A stretch of DNA of 50,165 nucleotides from Flavobacteriales bacterium (GTDB taxonomy: Bacteria > Bacteroidota > Bacteroidia > UBA10329): positions 1-50,165 of the forward strand of contig JAGYJL010000001.1 of the NCBI GenBank assembly GCA_018402015.1, in the 5' to 3' direction. Made by a program: the position numbers and the translations under genes. The notes under the pieces were generated by a model. The model did not search any database, was not told where the DNA came from, and was given only the letters and a program-made list of their open reading frames with translations. This document shows, in pieces, positions 18,012 through 26,933 of this stretch (position 1 is the first letter of the stretch; every line of letters begins with the position of its first letter).

Positions 18012-18610
18012 TATCTACCTTTTCTATTCTGGTTGTTCCACGTGCGGCCAATACTGATGCCCGCGTGAGGTAGGAAATAAGGTTTGCTATCAAATACATC
18101 CATTCCAATAATGGGCGTAAATGTTACCCGTAAGAAGAAGGTCTCTCCCCACTCGTTGGGTTTAGCATGAAACCGGTAACCTGCAGAGGGAGCCAAGAAA
18201 ATACGCGTTGGTGGTTCTGTGAGATAAAAGCCTTCGCCAAAACCTACACCTGGGTCAAAGTTCATCCTGAAGAGGGCAGCAAAACCAGCCTCCATTCTGT
18301 GTTTCTTTTCTCCGAAAGTGACATTGGCGCCTATCGGAAAATGAATGAGCTTATCTGCTCCACCAAACGGAATGTACTCGAAACCAATGCGCGCAAACAT
18401 GGCAAACTTGTTCTTATGCAAGAGGATGCGCTCGTAATTGACGGTATAGTAGTAACCCGCCCCACCTATCTCGAGGTACATAACGTGTGTGTTGGTTCCT
18501 TTATCGGCACCAACGGCCAACCTCTGAGCTTGCGCACATGTGGCCAACATGATAAGAGAAAAGAGAAGGAAAGGAAATCTTGCGGGCTTAGCCAGCAGCA
18601 GCTTTTTCAC
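18011..18610 (-). CDS. Secreted/outer-membrane beta-rich protein of unknown function
   Basis: About 199 residues from a GTG at 18608-18610, which gives a compact signal peptide (VKKLLLAKPARFPFLLFSLI... ending CAQA). An ATG 13 codons further up (18649) is possible but would overlap dxs by 62 bases instead of 23. After the signal the chain is rich in alternating hydrophobic strands with aromatic residues (GAGYYYTVNYERILL, FAMFARIGFEYIPFGG, ETFFLRVTFTPIIGMDVF), resembling a small outer-membrane beta-barrel. No specific family recognised. It overlaps the end of dxs and abuts the DUF1801 gene. Confidence 0.68.
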   Translation of the reverse strand: MKKLLLAKPARFPFLLFSLIMLATCAQAQRLAVGADKGTNTHVMYLEIGGAGYYYTVNYERILLHKNKFAMFARIGFEYIPFGGADKLIHFPIGANVTFGEKKHRMEAGFAALFRMNFDPGVGFGEGFYLTEPPTRIFLAPSAGYRFHAKPNEWGETFFLRVTFTPIIGMDVFDSKPYFLPHAGISIGRTWNNQNRKGR

Positions 18611-20525
18611 CGATTCCCACAAGTTTAATGGCTGCCTCAACAAGGTCATCTTTATAGTATCCGCACTCTATGTGCAATTCCTTCTGGCTGCCGTGATCGA
18701 TGAACCGATCTGGAATACCCAAACGCTGCACCTGAGCAAAGTAACCATTATCGGCCATGAATTCAATTACTGCGCTTCCGAAACCTCCGGGCAAACAACC
18801 ATCTTCTATGGTTATAACCTTGCTGAATTTCTTGAATACCTGATGGAGAAGTTCTTCGTCAAGTGGTTTCACAAAACGCATATCGAAGTGTGCCGCGCTT
18901 ATTCCATTGGCCTTGAGTTCCGACTGTGCACCGAGCGCATAGTTACCAACATCACCAATACTAAGTATGGCCAAGTCTGATCCGTCAGAAATCATTCGCC
19001 CCTTACCTATTTCAATTTCCTGAAAAGGTGTTCTCCACTCTGCCATGGAACCATTACCACGTGGGTATCTGATAGACCAAGTTCCTTTATCCTTTAACTG
19101 AGCGGTGTACATCATATTCCGCAACTCCTCTTCATTCATAGGAGAAGCAACTTTGATGTTGGGAATGCAACGCATATATGCCAGATCGAAAGCTCCATGA
19201 TGCGTAGCACCATCGGCACCCACCAAACCTCCTCGGTCTAGACAGAAAACCACATTCAGATCCTGCAACGCTACATCATGTATTACCTGATCATAGGCGC
19301 GCTGCATAAACGTGGAATAGATATTACAGAAAGGAACTAGACCTTGTGTGGCCATTCCTGCCGAGAAAGTAACGGCATGCTGTTCTGCTATACCCACATC
19401 AAAAGCGCGGTCGGGCATGGCGTTCATCATAATATTCAACGAACAGCCTGATGGCATGGCCGGTGTTACGCCTACCACTTTCTCATTCTTTTCTGCCAAC
19501 TCAACCATGGTATGGCCAAAAACATCTTGATATCTGGCCGGTTCGGGCTGTTCTGGCTTGATCTTCTTGATCTCGCCTGTATCCTTATTGAAAAGACCTG
19601 GAGCGTGCCACTTGGTGGTATCGCCATCTTCGGCAGGTTTGTAGCCTTTTCCTTTAACTGTAAGACAGTGTAGGATCTTTGGCCCTGGAATGTCTTTCAG
19701 ATCATTCAGCACACGAACCATGTGATTAACGTCATGGCCATCAATAGGACCGAAATATCTGAAATTCAATGACTCAAACAGGTTGCTCTGCTTAAGAAGT
19801 GTGCTCTTTATACCATTCTCGATCTTAGAAGCGATCTCTTGAGCATTCGGACCGAACTTGCTTATTGCTCCAAGCAGGTTCCAAACCTCATCGCGTACCT
19901 TATTGTAGGCGTGCGAAGTTGTAATATCTGTAAGGTAATCTTTGAGTGCCCCAACATTAGGGTCAATACTCATGCAATTATCGTTGAGCACTACCAGCAA
20001 ATTGGTATTCTCCACGCCTGCATGGTTCAGCCCTTCAAAGGCAATACCACCGGTCATGGCGCCATCGCCAATAACAGCAATATGCTGCTTCTTACTGTCC
20101 TTATTATGACGCGAAGCAACGGCCATTCCCAATGCTGCGGAAATAGACGTGCTTGAATGCCCTACTCCAAACGTATCGTACTCACTCTCTTTTCTCTTCG
20201 GGAACCCGCTTATTCCTTTGTACTTCCTGTTGGAATGAAATACATCCTTTCTACCTGTAATGATCTTGTGTCCGTAAGCCTGATGGCCTACGTCCCAAAC
20301 CAACTGATCTTCTGGTGTATTGAATACGTAATGTAAGGCTGTGGTCAATTCAACCACGCCAAGACTGGCACCGAAATGACCGCCATTGACGGAGACCACA
20401 TCAACGATGTACTGCCGAAGTTCTGCGCAGAACTGCTCGAGTTGATCGGGATTCAATTTTCGTAGGTCCGCAGGTAGATTTACCTTAGCCAACAACTCTC
20501 CCGGAATGTATTTCTGTTCCTGCAT
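18588..20525 (-). CDS. dxs: 1-deoxy-D-xylulose-5-phosphate synthase
   Basis: 645 residues, standard length. It condenses pyruvate and glyceraldehyde-3-phosphate to DXP, the first step of the MEP isoprenoid pathway. The thiamine diphosphate motif begins at GDGAMTGG and ends at VLNDN. The N-terminal GGHFGASLGVVELTTALHYVF, the central DVGIAEQHAVTFSAGMA (catalytic Glu) and RGGLVGADGATHHGAFDLAY are diagnostic. A TATCTTTG box on the minus strand at 20553-20560 fits a promoter with a leader of roughly 20 bases. The next gene downstream overlaps its 3' end. Confidence 0.97.
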   Translation of the reverse strand: MQEQKYIPGELLAKVNLPADLRKLNPDQLEQFCAELRQYIVDVVSVNGGHFGASLGVVELTTALHYVFNTPEDQLVWDVGHQAYGHKIITGRKDVFHSNRKYKGISGFPKRKESEYDTFGVGHSSTSISAALGMAVASRHNKDSKKQHIAVIGDGAMTGGIAFEGLNHAGVENTNLLVVLNDNCMSIDPNVGALKDYLTDITTSHAYNKVRDEVWNLLGAISKFGPNAQEIASKIENGIKSTLLKQSNLFESLNFRYFGPIDGHDVNHMVRVLNDLKDIPGPKILHCLTVKGKGYKPAEDGDTTKWHAPGLFNKDTGEIKKIKPEQPEPARYQDVFGHTMVELAEKNEKVVGVTPAMPSGCSLNIMMNAMPDRAFDVGIAEQHAVTFSAGMATQGLVPFCNIYSTFMQRAYDQVIHDVALQDLNVVFCLDRGGLVGADGATHHGAFDLAYMRCIPNIKVASPMNEEELRNMMYTAQLKDKGTWSIRYPRGNGSMAEWRTPFQEIEIGKGRMISDGSDLAILSIGDVGNYALGAQSELKANGISAAHFDMRFVKPLDEELLHQVFKKFSKVITIEDGCLPGGFGSAVIEFMADNGYFAQVQRLGIPDRFIDHGSQKELHIECGYYKDDLVEAAIKLVGIGEKAAAG

Positions 20526-20552
20526 TAATTAGGATGCAAAAAGTATAAGTTG

Positions 20553-20560
20553 CAAAGATA
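20553..20560 (-). promoter_or_regulatory. -7 promoter element of dxs
   Basis: On the minus strand TATCTTTG, a perfect TAnnTTTG, 27 bases before the dxs ATG. The nearest TTG on that strand is 24 bases upstream, slightly far, so only the -7 box is secure. Confidence 0.5.
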
Positions 20561-20622
20561 GCCAAATACGATGAGCACATCTGCCAACTTATCTGAATAC
20601 CAAATATGCATTTGTTAATTAC

Positions 20623-21363
20623 TCACGCTACAGCTAACGTAGCGATGTAAAGCTTGTTCACGCCAGCATTGATCAATTGTATTCCTGCTGCTTCTAAGGT
20701 AGCGCCTGTGGTTACTACATCATCTACAAGCAGAACGTTCTTTCCTTTTAAATGGCCATTATATTCAACTTGAAAAACAGACTCCACGTTTTCGGATCTA
20801 TCAAAACGCGCCTTGCGCGTTTGGCTTTCTGAAGCAACTGTGCGCTTTAGAATGTTAGTTCTAACAGGCGCATCATAAACATGGGAAATTCCTTCTGCTA
20901 CGAAGGCACTTTGATTGTAGCCGCGCCTTGCCTCTTTTGTTACATGCAACGGCACGGGAATTATCAGGTCGAGGTCGGAAAACCACTTCTTTTCTTTGAG
21001 AACAGCAGCAAATTCCTTCCCTAATGCTACGCCAACTCCTGTCTTACCGTCATACTTTAGGCGGTGTATCATACGCTGGGTAGGATTCATTTCCTCAAAA
21101 TGAAGAAATGCGCATGCAGCGCTTACGTTCAATCTACCCCAGAAAAGTTTTTCTACAGGATTCACATCATAGTCCCAGAAGTAGGTCTTGGGTAATTGGT
21201 GTAAGCACAAAAGACACAGATTCTCTTCCTGTTTTCGAAGATGCGCATTGCAACCCGAGCAAACTCTCGGATACAACAGCCCAACGAGGTCTGTAAAGAG
21301 TGAAATTACGACAGCGAATAAATGTTGCAAAAGCTTGGAAGCACCGATATTACTGAGATTCAA
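20623..21363 (-). CDS. comF: ComF family phosphoribosyltransferase-like protein
   Basis: 246 residues. The N-terminal part carries two Cys pairs (CSGC near residue 37, CLLC near residue 52) of the double-zinc-ribbon seen in ComF. The C-terminal part has the type I phosphoribosyltransferase loop KNVLLVDDVVTTGATLEAAG (about 210-229) and the RRGYNQSAFVAEGI segment typical of ComF. In competent bacteria ComF is needed for DNA uptake or single-strand handling. Together with ComEB-like dCMP deaminase naming this does not by itself show competence. The start ATG at 21363 lies 47 bases from the divergent coiled-coil gene. Confidence 0.9.
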   Translation of the reverse strand: MNLSNIGASKLLQHLFAVVISLFTDLVGLLYPRVCSGCNAHLRKQEENLCLLCLHQLPKTYFWDYDVNPVEKLFWGRLNVSAACAFLHFEEMNPTQRMIHRLKYDGKTGVGVALGKEFAAVLKEKKWFSDLDLIIPVPLHVTKEARRGYNQSAFVAEGISHVYDAPVRTNILKRTVASESQTRKARFDRSENVESVFQVEYNGHLKGKNVLLVDDVVTTGATLEAAGIQLINAGVNKLYIATLAVA

Positions 21364-21410
21364 GTTACCCTTTTTTATACTTTTACTGCACTAACCCATC
21401 GAACAAATAA

Positions 21411-22310
21411 ATGGAAGACAAGGAAAAGACACAGAGCAATAGAGTATTTATGATACTTGCTGTGATTCTGCTATTGTTATCTGGCATCTTAGGATGGCAG
21501 CTTTTTGAACAGAAAAAGGCCAACGATCAGTTGGTAGTTGAGAAAACCCAATTATCGGAAGACAAGGACAAGCTAACTGCCGAACTTGATGACCTTCTGA
21601 GCAAATACTCCGAAATGGAGGATGAGAACGGCCAACTGAGTGCTGAACTCGAGGAACAACGGCAACTTATTGAGCAATTAAAGGCTGATGTCGACAAATA
21701 CAAAGGCGATGCTTCTAAACTGGGATGGTACAGAAGTCAATTGAAGGCTTTTAAAGACAAGTACGAAGTTCTTGAGGCGCAGTTTGACAGTCTATCTGGC
21801 GTTCATGATTCGCTGCAAGGGGAATTCGGTAGCCTGCAAGGGGAATATAGCAAGCAGACAGGGCTGAACAAGGAGTTGACCAACGAGAACATGAACCTAG
21901 CCAATAAAGTAGCCATGGGTTCTGTACTTACTGCCTACAAGATTGCATTTGAAGGTGTAAGAGGTAAGAAAGAGAAAGTGAACACCAAGGCCAACAAAAT
22001 TGAGAAGATGCGTGCTTGCTTCACATTAAGTGAGAACCCAATTACAGAAAAGGGCGCTAAAACCATCTACGTCCGAATTGTTGGACCAGACGGAAAAGTA
22101 CTGACCAAAGGACGTGGAGAAGAGTTCCAGTTTGAAGGTGGCAGCATGACTTACAGCACATCTATGGATATTGATTACACAGGAAGTGCTATTGAGGATC
22201 TTTGTATCTACTATCCGGCTCCAGCAACTGGTTTCCAAGCTGGAAAGAACACTGTAGAGATCTACGTTGATAAGGCATTGATCGGCACGAACTCGGTTAC
22301 GCTGAGATAA
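21411..22310 (+). CDS. Membrane-anchored coiled-coil protein, Bacteroidota-specific hypothetical
   Basis: 299 residues. A short cytoplasmic N-terminus is followed by one hydrophobic segment (VFMILAVILLLLSGILGW, about 12-29) and a long heptad-rich coiled coil (about 32-170, Glu/Lys/Leu-rich). A compact C-terminal beta domain (about 180-299) contains MRACFTLSENPITEKGAKTIYVRIVGPDGKVL. Similar proteins with this layout occur widely in Bacteroidota without known function; a role as a periplasmic spacer or scaffold is inference. The gene ends in a perfect palindromic terminator. A weak TACTTTTA box (21378-21385) may drive it. Confidence 0.75.
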   Translation: MEDKEKTQSNRVFMILAVILLLLSGILGWQLFEQKKANDQLVVEKTQLSEDKDKLTAELDDLLSKYSEMEDENGQLSAELEEQRQLIEQLKADVDKYKGDASKLGWYRSQLKAFKDKYEVLEAQFDSLSGVHDSLQGEFGSLQGEYSKQTGLNKELTNENMNLANKVAMGSVLTAYKIAFEGVRGKKEKVNTKANKIEKMRACFTLSENPITEKGAKTIYVRIVGPDGKVLTKGRGEEFQFEGGSMTYSTSMDIDYTGSAIEDLCIYYPAPATGFQAGKNTVEIYVDKALIGTNSVTLR

Positions 22311-22328
22311 TCGAATTCATTTGAATTT

Positions 22329-22364
22329 AAAAAGCCCGCTTAGGATATCCTAAGCGGGCTTTTT
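22329..22364. terminator. Perfect palindromic bidirectional terminator
   Basis: The 36-base segment is an exact inverted repeat centred on GATATC (arms AAAAAGCCCGCTTAGGAT and complement), ending in T-runs on both strands. It separates the plus-strand coiled-coil gene from the end of the long minus-strand rimP-to-oxidase run. Confidence 0.9.
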
Positions 22365-22390
22365 TCTTTTTCATCTAATCCTATCAATTA

Positions 22391-22717
22391 CTACGCGAAC
22401 TTCTTCCTGAACCAGGCCTTTATTTGCTTACCGTAAAAGGCATAGCCGAAGATAGCTGCTAAGATGTATGGCATGAACATGAGGTAGATAATGGCATTAT
22501 TGAGGCCATTGCCAACCGTAAATGCATCATCTGCATGCTGATTGGATTCTGTAACCGCACGGCACATGCTGCATTGTGCATCGGTCATTTCTGGAAGGAG
22601 AACCAATCCTAACATGGTGGTAAGAACCATGCTGCTCAGGCACACCCTTCTATACAGTTGTCGATTTCGCGAAAACCACTCAGGGCGACCAACAACCGTT
22701 TGTTCTTTCGACCTCAT
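22391..22717 (-). CDS. Small membrane protein with CxxC motif, oxidase cluster
   Basis: 108 residues with two hydrophobic segments (about 27-45 and 72-95). Between them lies QCSMCRAV, a CxxC motif placed just after a signal-like segment. A charged C-terminus (KAWFRKKFA) follows the second segment. Related short QC-x-x-CRA proteins are common at the end of oxidase/SCO clusters in Bacteroidota. A role in copper or cofactor handling is inferred from position and the CxxC only. The ATG directly abuts the DUF420 stop codon. Confidence 0.75.
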   Translation of the reverse strand: MRSKEQTVVGRPEWFSRNRQLYRRVCLSSMVLTTMLGLVLLPEMTDAQCSMCRAVTESNQHADDAFTVGNGLNNAIIYLMFMPYILAAIFGYAFYGKQIKAWFRKKFA

Positions 22718-23242
22718 TTAGAATTCGTAGTATGGCGATATCATGAGATAAACCACAACGCCCGTTACAGTTACGTATAACCATACGGGAAATGTGAACT
22801 TAGATACTTTTCTGTGTTGATCGATCTTACCGGTTAGACCAAGGTAAAAAGACACCAACACCATTGGCAGTACAATTGCTGCCAAAAGAATATGCGTAAG
22901 CAGAATAAAAAGATAAAATGGTCTGACCGGGTTATCTACCGGAAAACGGGTTTCCACACCAAAGGCATGAAAAACGATGTAAGACACCAGAAATAAGCTC
23001 GATAATACAAACGTGGTAATATTGAGTCTCTTGTGTAGATCGATCTTCTTCTTTTTAATAGCAACGAGTGAGGTAACCAATAATACGGAACAGGTTGCGT
23101 TGATGCACGCATTAAGCAATGGAAGTTGCTTGGCCCATTCTGGAATAAAATCTTGCTTTGGCAACGAGTATAGGACCACAACCACTGCAAATACTACCAC
23201 AGATAGCACCATTATGATCTGAAACACGCGCTTATCGTTCAT
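22718..23242 (-). CDS. DUF420 family membrane protein
   Basis: 174 residues with five hydrophobic segments. LPLLNACINATCSVLLVTSLVAIKKKKIDLHKRLN (about 40-75) and LLTHILLAAIVLPMVLVSFYLGLTGKIDQHRKVSKFTFPVWLYVTVTGVVVYLM (about 113-166) contain the His residues typical of DUF420. Members are found beside SCO and cytochrome oxidase genes and are presumed to help oxidase assembly or heme/copper handling. The start overlaps the SCO stop by 4 bases, indicating translational coupling. Confidence 0.9.
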   Translation of the reverse strand: MNDKRVFQIIMVLSVVVFAVVVVLYSLPKQDFIPEWAKQLPLLNACINATCSVLLVTSLVAIKKKKIDLHKRLNITTFVLSSLFLVSYIVFHAFGVETRFPVDNPVRPFYLFILLTHILLAAIVLPMVLVSFYLGLTGKIDQHRKVSKFTFPVWLYVTVTGVVVYLMISPYYEF

Positions 23243-23946
23243 TCCTGCTTGTTCTTCTTCAACTCCAGATTATACTCGGCCATCAGCACTTTTATATCAT
23301 CAATAAGATCGCGAATGTGTTGAGCACTGGTACCATCGTAAACACCAATAACGTTCCCGTGTTCATCATCACGCGACCTAATATGACCTTCCTTATCAAC
23401 AAGGATAAAGTACTCTGTGTGGAGGAAACCACCATCGGCCAAACTATCTTCCATGGCACTGGACAGATAATCGTAGGCAACGGAATAGATTGAATCTCTT
23501 TGCCCTGTTACGAAATCCCACTTGGCCGTATTTATATTTCGATGGTCTGCGTATTCACGCAAGACAGAAGGTGTATCCCGACCAGGGTCTACGGTAAATG
23601 ATAGTGACCTGAAATCATCGTAATGCGCAAAACGTTCCTGCACTTTCATCATATTGGCCGTCATGATCGGGCAAATAGAAGGACAGGAAGTGAAAAAGAA
23701 ATCTACCAGATAGACTTTCCCTTCGAGGTCCTTGCTGGAAATGGAATCGCCATTCTGATTGACAAAACCGAACTCGGGCGCCTTGCGTTTCTGCGTTTCT
23801 CCATTTACATCGGTATATGTAACAAAAGGAAGGTGAGCAAAATTTTGCTCACCTTTCCCGTATACAAACAGTAAATAAAGTATAGTGGGTAGAAAAAGTA
23901 TAGTGAAGAGTATCAGATACTTTTTCGCCCCTGTTTCACCTTTCAT
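23239..23946 (-). CDS. SCO1/SenC family copper chaperone
   Basis: 235 residues. One N-terminal membrane anchor (about 10-27) precedes a thioredoxin-like domain with the copper-binding CPSICPIM (Cys-x3-Cys, about residues 89-93) and the distal His in LHTEYFILVDKEGHIR (about 178). SCO proteins deliver copper to the CuA site of cytochrome oxidase subunit II. The ATG shares one base with the TGA of the upstream subunit IV gene (TGATG) and overlaps DUF420 downstream by four. Confidence 0.94.
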   Translation of the reverse strand: MKGETGAKKYLILFTILFLPTILYLLFVYGKGEQNFAHLPFVTYTDVNGETQKRKAPEFGFVNQNGDSISSKDLEGKVYLVDFFFTSCPSICPIMTANMMKVQERFAHYDDFRSLSFTVDPGRDTPSVLREYADHRNINTAKWDFVTGQRDSIYSVAYDYLSSAMEDSLADGGFLHTEYFILVDKEGHIRSRDDEHGNVIGVYDGTSAQHIRDLIDDIKVLMAEYNLELKKNKQE

Positions 23947-24329
23947 CAGAAGCCAAAATAATTTTCAATTCCCGGACGTACGCCTCCTGCATAGACAGCC
24001 TCGGTAAGACTGATGAAGATCAGGTATCCAATAAGAATGAAATACGGTGCAAGAATCGTCCACTGGAAACTTTTCTTCTCATCGCCCAAGTGCATAAAGA
24101 TCATCGTAATGTACCCAGCTTTGACCAACGTAAGAATGATGAATGTGTACTTAAGGATATCGGCCATCGACTCATCGCGCGACCACATCATTCCCATACC
24201 AACTTCTACGATTGTTACCATAGAAAGGATGGCCAATACCATCATGAACTTCTTACGGATCTTCTTGCCTTCTTCCTCACCGTGGTGTAAATCGAGGCTG
24301 TATTCGTAAATATCGTCTCTTGCGTCCAT
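23946..24329 (-). CDS. Cytochrome c oxidase subunit IV family protein (caa3 type)
   Basis: 127 residues with three hydrophobic segments (about 28-48, 57-80, 90-112). The pattern YTFIILTLVKAGYITMIFMHLGDEKKSFQWTIL is the subunit IV/CyoD-like signature. The N-terminus is acidic and His-containing (YEYSLDLHHGEEEGKK). It sits between subunit III and SCO in a compact oxidase run. A 57-base gap before it holds a small direct repeat (24341-24368). Confidence 0.9.
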   Translation of the reverse strand: MDARDDIYEYSLDLHHGEEEGKKIRKKFMMVLAILSMVTIVEVGMGMMWSRDESMADILKYTFIILTLVKAGYITMIFMHLGDEKKSFQWTILAPYFILIGYLIFISLTEAVYAGGVRPGIENYFGF

Positions 24330-24386
24330 TTCTTTATAAGCTAAGAGCTGCGAGCCTAAGCTGCGAGCGGTTATTGTTCGGTTTTA

Positions 24387-25247
24387 TTACAACAGATAGA
24401 AGAATGTGAATACGAATACCCACACAAGGTCTACAAAGTGCCAGTACAAACCTGACTTCTCAACCATTTCGTAGTGCCCGGTCTTCTCAAATTTTCCTTC
24501 CACAACCATTAAGAAAATGATGAAGTTGATCACTACTCCAGAGAATACGTGAAACCCGTGGAATCCAGTAATGAAGAAGAAGAAGTCTGCGAAAAGCGGA
24601 ACTCCATACTCGTTATGTTTCAAATTGGCTCCATGAATATGAGTTGCAGTTGAAAGCATTGACTGTGCTTCGTTACCAACTACTTCTCTGAAACCGCTAT
24701 GATCGTTCTCAGGAACTAGGAAAACACCTTCTTCGATAATATGAGTATGTGGATCGATCTTGTAACGCATAACAGTAACACCATCTTCCAAAAGATAGGC
24801 TCCGTGCTCTGTTCCATGTATAAAATGATACCATTCCCAAGCCTGTGAACCAACGAAGATCAAACCACCAACAATGGTCAACACCATCCAGAACTGAACC
24901 TGTTTCTTGTTCATTCGATGACCTGCTTCTACCGCTAAAACCATCGTTACTGACGATGCAATAAGCACAAATGTCATAAACGCAACGTACGCCAACTCGA
25001 TGTGACCATCGTAAAACGGAAAGTGCGTAAACACATCACCCGCTGTAGGCCAGATATCTTCGTACTTATGACGCATAAAGCCATAAGCGGTAAGTAGACC
25101 TGAAAAGGTGAATGCATCGGAGATGAGGAAGAACCACATCATCATTTTCCCGTAGCTGATCTTGAATGGAGAAGTACCTCCTGCCCACGCTCCTGCTTCG
25201 TGATCGCTGTGCGATGGAGCGGCTGTTTGACTAACGTGTCCTGACAT
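24387..25247 (-). CDS. Cytochrome c oxidase subunit III (first copy by size)
   Basis: 286 residues. Family features are KISYGKMMMWFFLISDAFTFSGLL (about 28-51), VLAVEAGHRMNKKQVQFWM, GSQAWEWYHFIHG and the C-terminal FFFITGFHGFHVFSGVVINFI...SGLYWHFVDLVWVFVFTFFYLL. A hydrophilic insertion of about 60 residues (roughly 145-205, with THIIEEGVFLVPENDHSGF) splits the membrane segments; this is common in Bacteroidota subunit III. It is the second of two adjacent subunit III genes. Confidence 0.93.
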   Translation of the reverse strand: MSGHVSQTAAPSHSDHEAGAWAGGTSPFKISYGKMMMWFFLISDAFTFSGLLTAYGFMRHKYEDIWPTAGDVFTHFPFYDGHIELAYVAFMTFVLIASSVTMVLAVEAGHRMNKKQVQFWMVLTIVGGLIFVGSQAWEWYHFIHGTEHGAYLLEDGVTVMRYKIDPHTHIIEEGVFLVPENDHSGFREVVGNEAQSMLSTATHIHGANLKHNEYGVPLFADFFFFITGFHGFHVFSGVVINFIIFLMVVEGKFEKTGHYEMVEKSGLYWHFVDLVWVFVFTFFYLL

Positions 25248-25292
25248 TATTTAGAATGATTATAAAGACCTGATTATAGAGTCGCTGCAATT

Positions 25293-26006
25293 TTAACGAA
25301 TTAATAGTAAAAACAAGAACAGGTATACCCATAGGATATCAAGAAAATGCCAATAAATGGATCCAAGCTCTAGTGGAAGCACGTTCTGTTGATTGATTCG
25401 ACCCGAAAAACTCTGAGCTAGCAGCACTATCAACCAGATAAATCCGCCTGCTAAATGAATAATATGCAGACCAGAAAGGATGTACAAGAACGAAGCACTG
25501 ATGTTGAAGGTGTCATTCACACGCTCGTTAATGGGCTCTGCATAAGCAATATCACCCGGCTTATAGAAATTACCATTGTCGTAAAGAAGCGGCTCTCCCT
25601 TCATCATAATAACGTAGTCTTTGCCGTACTCTCCTTGAACGTTATTGAGTGTACCGATGAAGAACTTTCCTTCGCTTTGAAGCGATTTCCATCCTAGATA
25701 TTGGGTTGCAGTAAAGCCCACACCAAGTAAAAAGGTAACTAGCAACCACGTTTTAAGTCCAGAAACGTTTCCTGCAGTGATACTTTTCTTGGCCATGAAG
25801 ATGGTAGCACTGCTGATAACCAGAATGACCGTGCTGATGTAGAACATCTGCGGCAGCTGATCCTGAACCCAAAAGTGATCGGCCTGAAGTACAATGTATG
25901 CACTGGTAAAAGCGGCAAAGAACATGGCAATACTTGCTACGCCTAGCCAAACGAGCATCTTTTTAGCCCTGTCTTTCTTCGGTTCTTGACTTGAAGTGTT
26001 TTCCAT
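25293..26006 (-). CDS. Cytochrome c oxidase subunit III family protein (second copy)
   Basis: 237 residues. It shows KKMLVWLGVASIAMFFAAFTSAYIVLQAD (about 15-43), the TQYLGWKSL motif, and the closing LSGLHIIHLAGGFIWLIVLLAQS...LGSIYWHFLDILWVYLFLFLLLIR. It is more divergent than its neighbour and lacks some conserved residues. A hydrophilic stretch of about 50 residues (130-180) replaces one loop. It follows ctaB by 2 bases, so the two are coupled. The pair of subunit III genes is a normal arrangement in Bacteroidota. Confidence 0.9.
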   Translation of the reverse strand: MENTSSQEPKKDRAKKMLVWLGVASIAMFFAAFTSAYIVLQADHFWVQDQLPQMFYISTVILVISSATIFMAKKSITAGNVSGLKTWLLVTFLLGVGFTATQYLGWKSLQSEGKFFIGTLNNVQGEYGKDYVIMMKGEPLLYDNGNFYKPGDIAYAEPINERVNDTFNISASFLYILSGLHIIHLAGGFIWLIVLLAQSFSGRINQQNVLPLELGSIYWHFLDILWVYLFLFLLLIR

Positions 26007-26008
26007 GG

Positions 26009-26914
26009 TCAGATCTTGTCTAATAAGTAAGCTAATTGAACTACTGGTAGATAAACAAAAGAGCCGAACATTAGTTTTTTGGCATCTTCTGATGAGAGTG
26101 ATCGGTACAGGTCTATAGCTTGTTTGGTGAAGATCATTCCAGCAATTACCGCAACAATGGCCGAGATTGTTCCGGTGTATCCGAAAAATGTTGGCAGCAG
26201 GCTAACAGGAATGAGACCAATGGTATAGACCACTATTTGAAAGGCCGTGCCCTTGTCTCGACCACCAGCAGATGGCAGCATTTTGAATCCTGCCTTCAAA
26301 TAATCCTCATGCACGCGCCAAGCTATGGCCCAAAAATGAGGGAACTGCCAAATGAATTGAACAGCAAACATGAGCAAAGACAATAAAGTGATCTGTCCGA
26401 AGCCTTCTGTTGCAGCTACACAACCTAACATAGGTGGAATAGAACCTGGAAATGCGCCCACAAATACCGCAAATGGCGTTTTTCGCTTCATGGGCGTGTA
26501 AACCACAGCGTACAGAAAGAGGGCAAGAAGACCAAGAATGCCGCACATCGGGTTGATCATCAACCAAAGTATCCCAATTCCAAGTGTTCCGAAAACAGAT
26601 GCTGCTATCCAAGCTTCTGTTACGGTCATTTTAGAAGTAGGAAGCGGGCGGCCTTTGGTTCTATCCATCAGCGCATCTAGATCTTTTTCAATGATCTCGT
26701 TGAAACCGTTGGAGGCTCCCGTAAGAAACGTTCCTCCAAGAATGAGCGCTACCATAATGGTTAAATTAAACTCATCTGTGGCAAGCGCGTAGCAGATAAC
26801 CGAGGAAAGAACGACCAGCGATGCCAAACGAAGCTTAAGGAACTCCGAATAATCTTTGATCTTTCCCATGAATGTGACGCCTTCTGAGGCCGTTGTCAAT
26901 TCGTTTGTGGTCAA
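26009..26914 (-). CDS. ctaB: Heme o synthase (protoheme IX farnesyltransferase)
   Basis: 301 residues with about eight or nine hydrophobic segments. The prenyltransferase signatures are GASNGFNEIIEKDLDALMDRTKGRPLP (about residues 68-94; Asp-rich farnesyl diphosphate site) and the second region around WAIAWRVHEDYLKAGFKMLP (about 198-217). It adds a farnesyl group to heme b to make heme o, the precursor of heme a for the caa3 oxidase encoded downstream. The start follows infB by 19 bases, which links the two functional groups of this minus-strand run. Confidence 0.94.
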   Translation of the reverse strand: MTTNELTTASEGVTFMGKIKDYSEFLKLRLASLVVLSSVICYALATDEFNLTIMVALILGGTFLTGASNGFNEIIEKDLDALMDRTKGRPLPTSKMTVTEAWIAASVFGTLGIGILWLMINPMCGILGLLALFLYAVVYTPMKRKTPFAVFVGAFPGSIPPMLGCVAATEGFGQITLLSLLMFAVQFIWQFPHFWAIAWRVHEDYLKAGFKMLPSAGGRDKGTAFQIVVYTIGLIPVSLLPTFFGYTGTISAIVAVIAGMIFTKQAIDLYRSLSSEDAKKLMFGSFVYLPVVQLAYLLDKI

Positions 26915-26933
26915 CTACTCAATATCAACAGGC

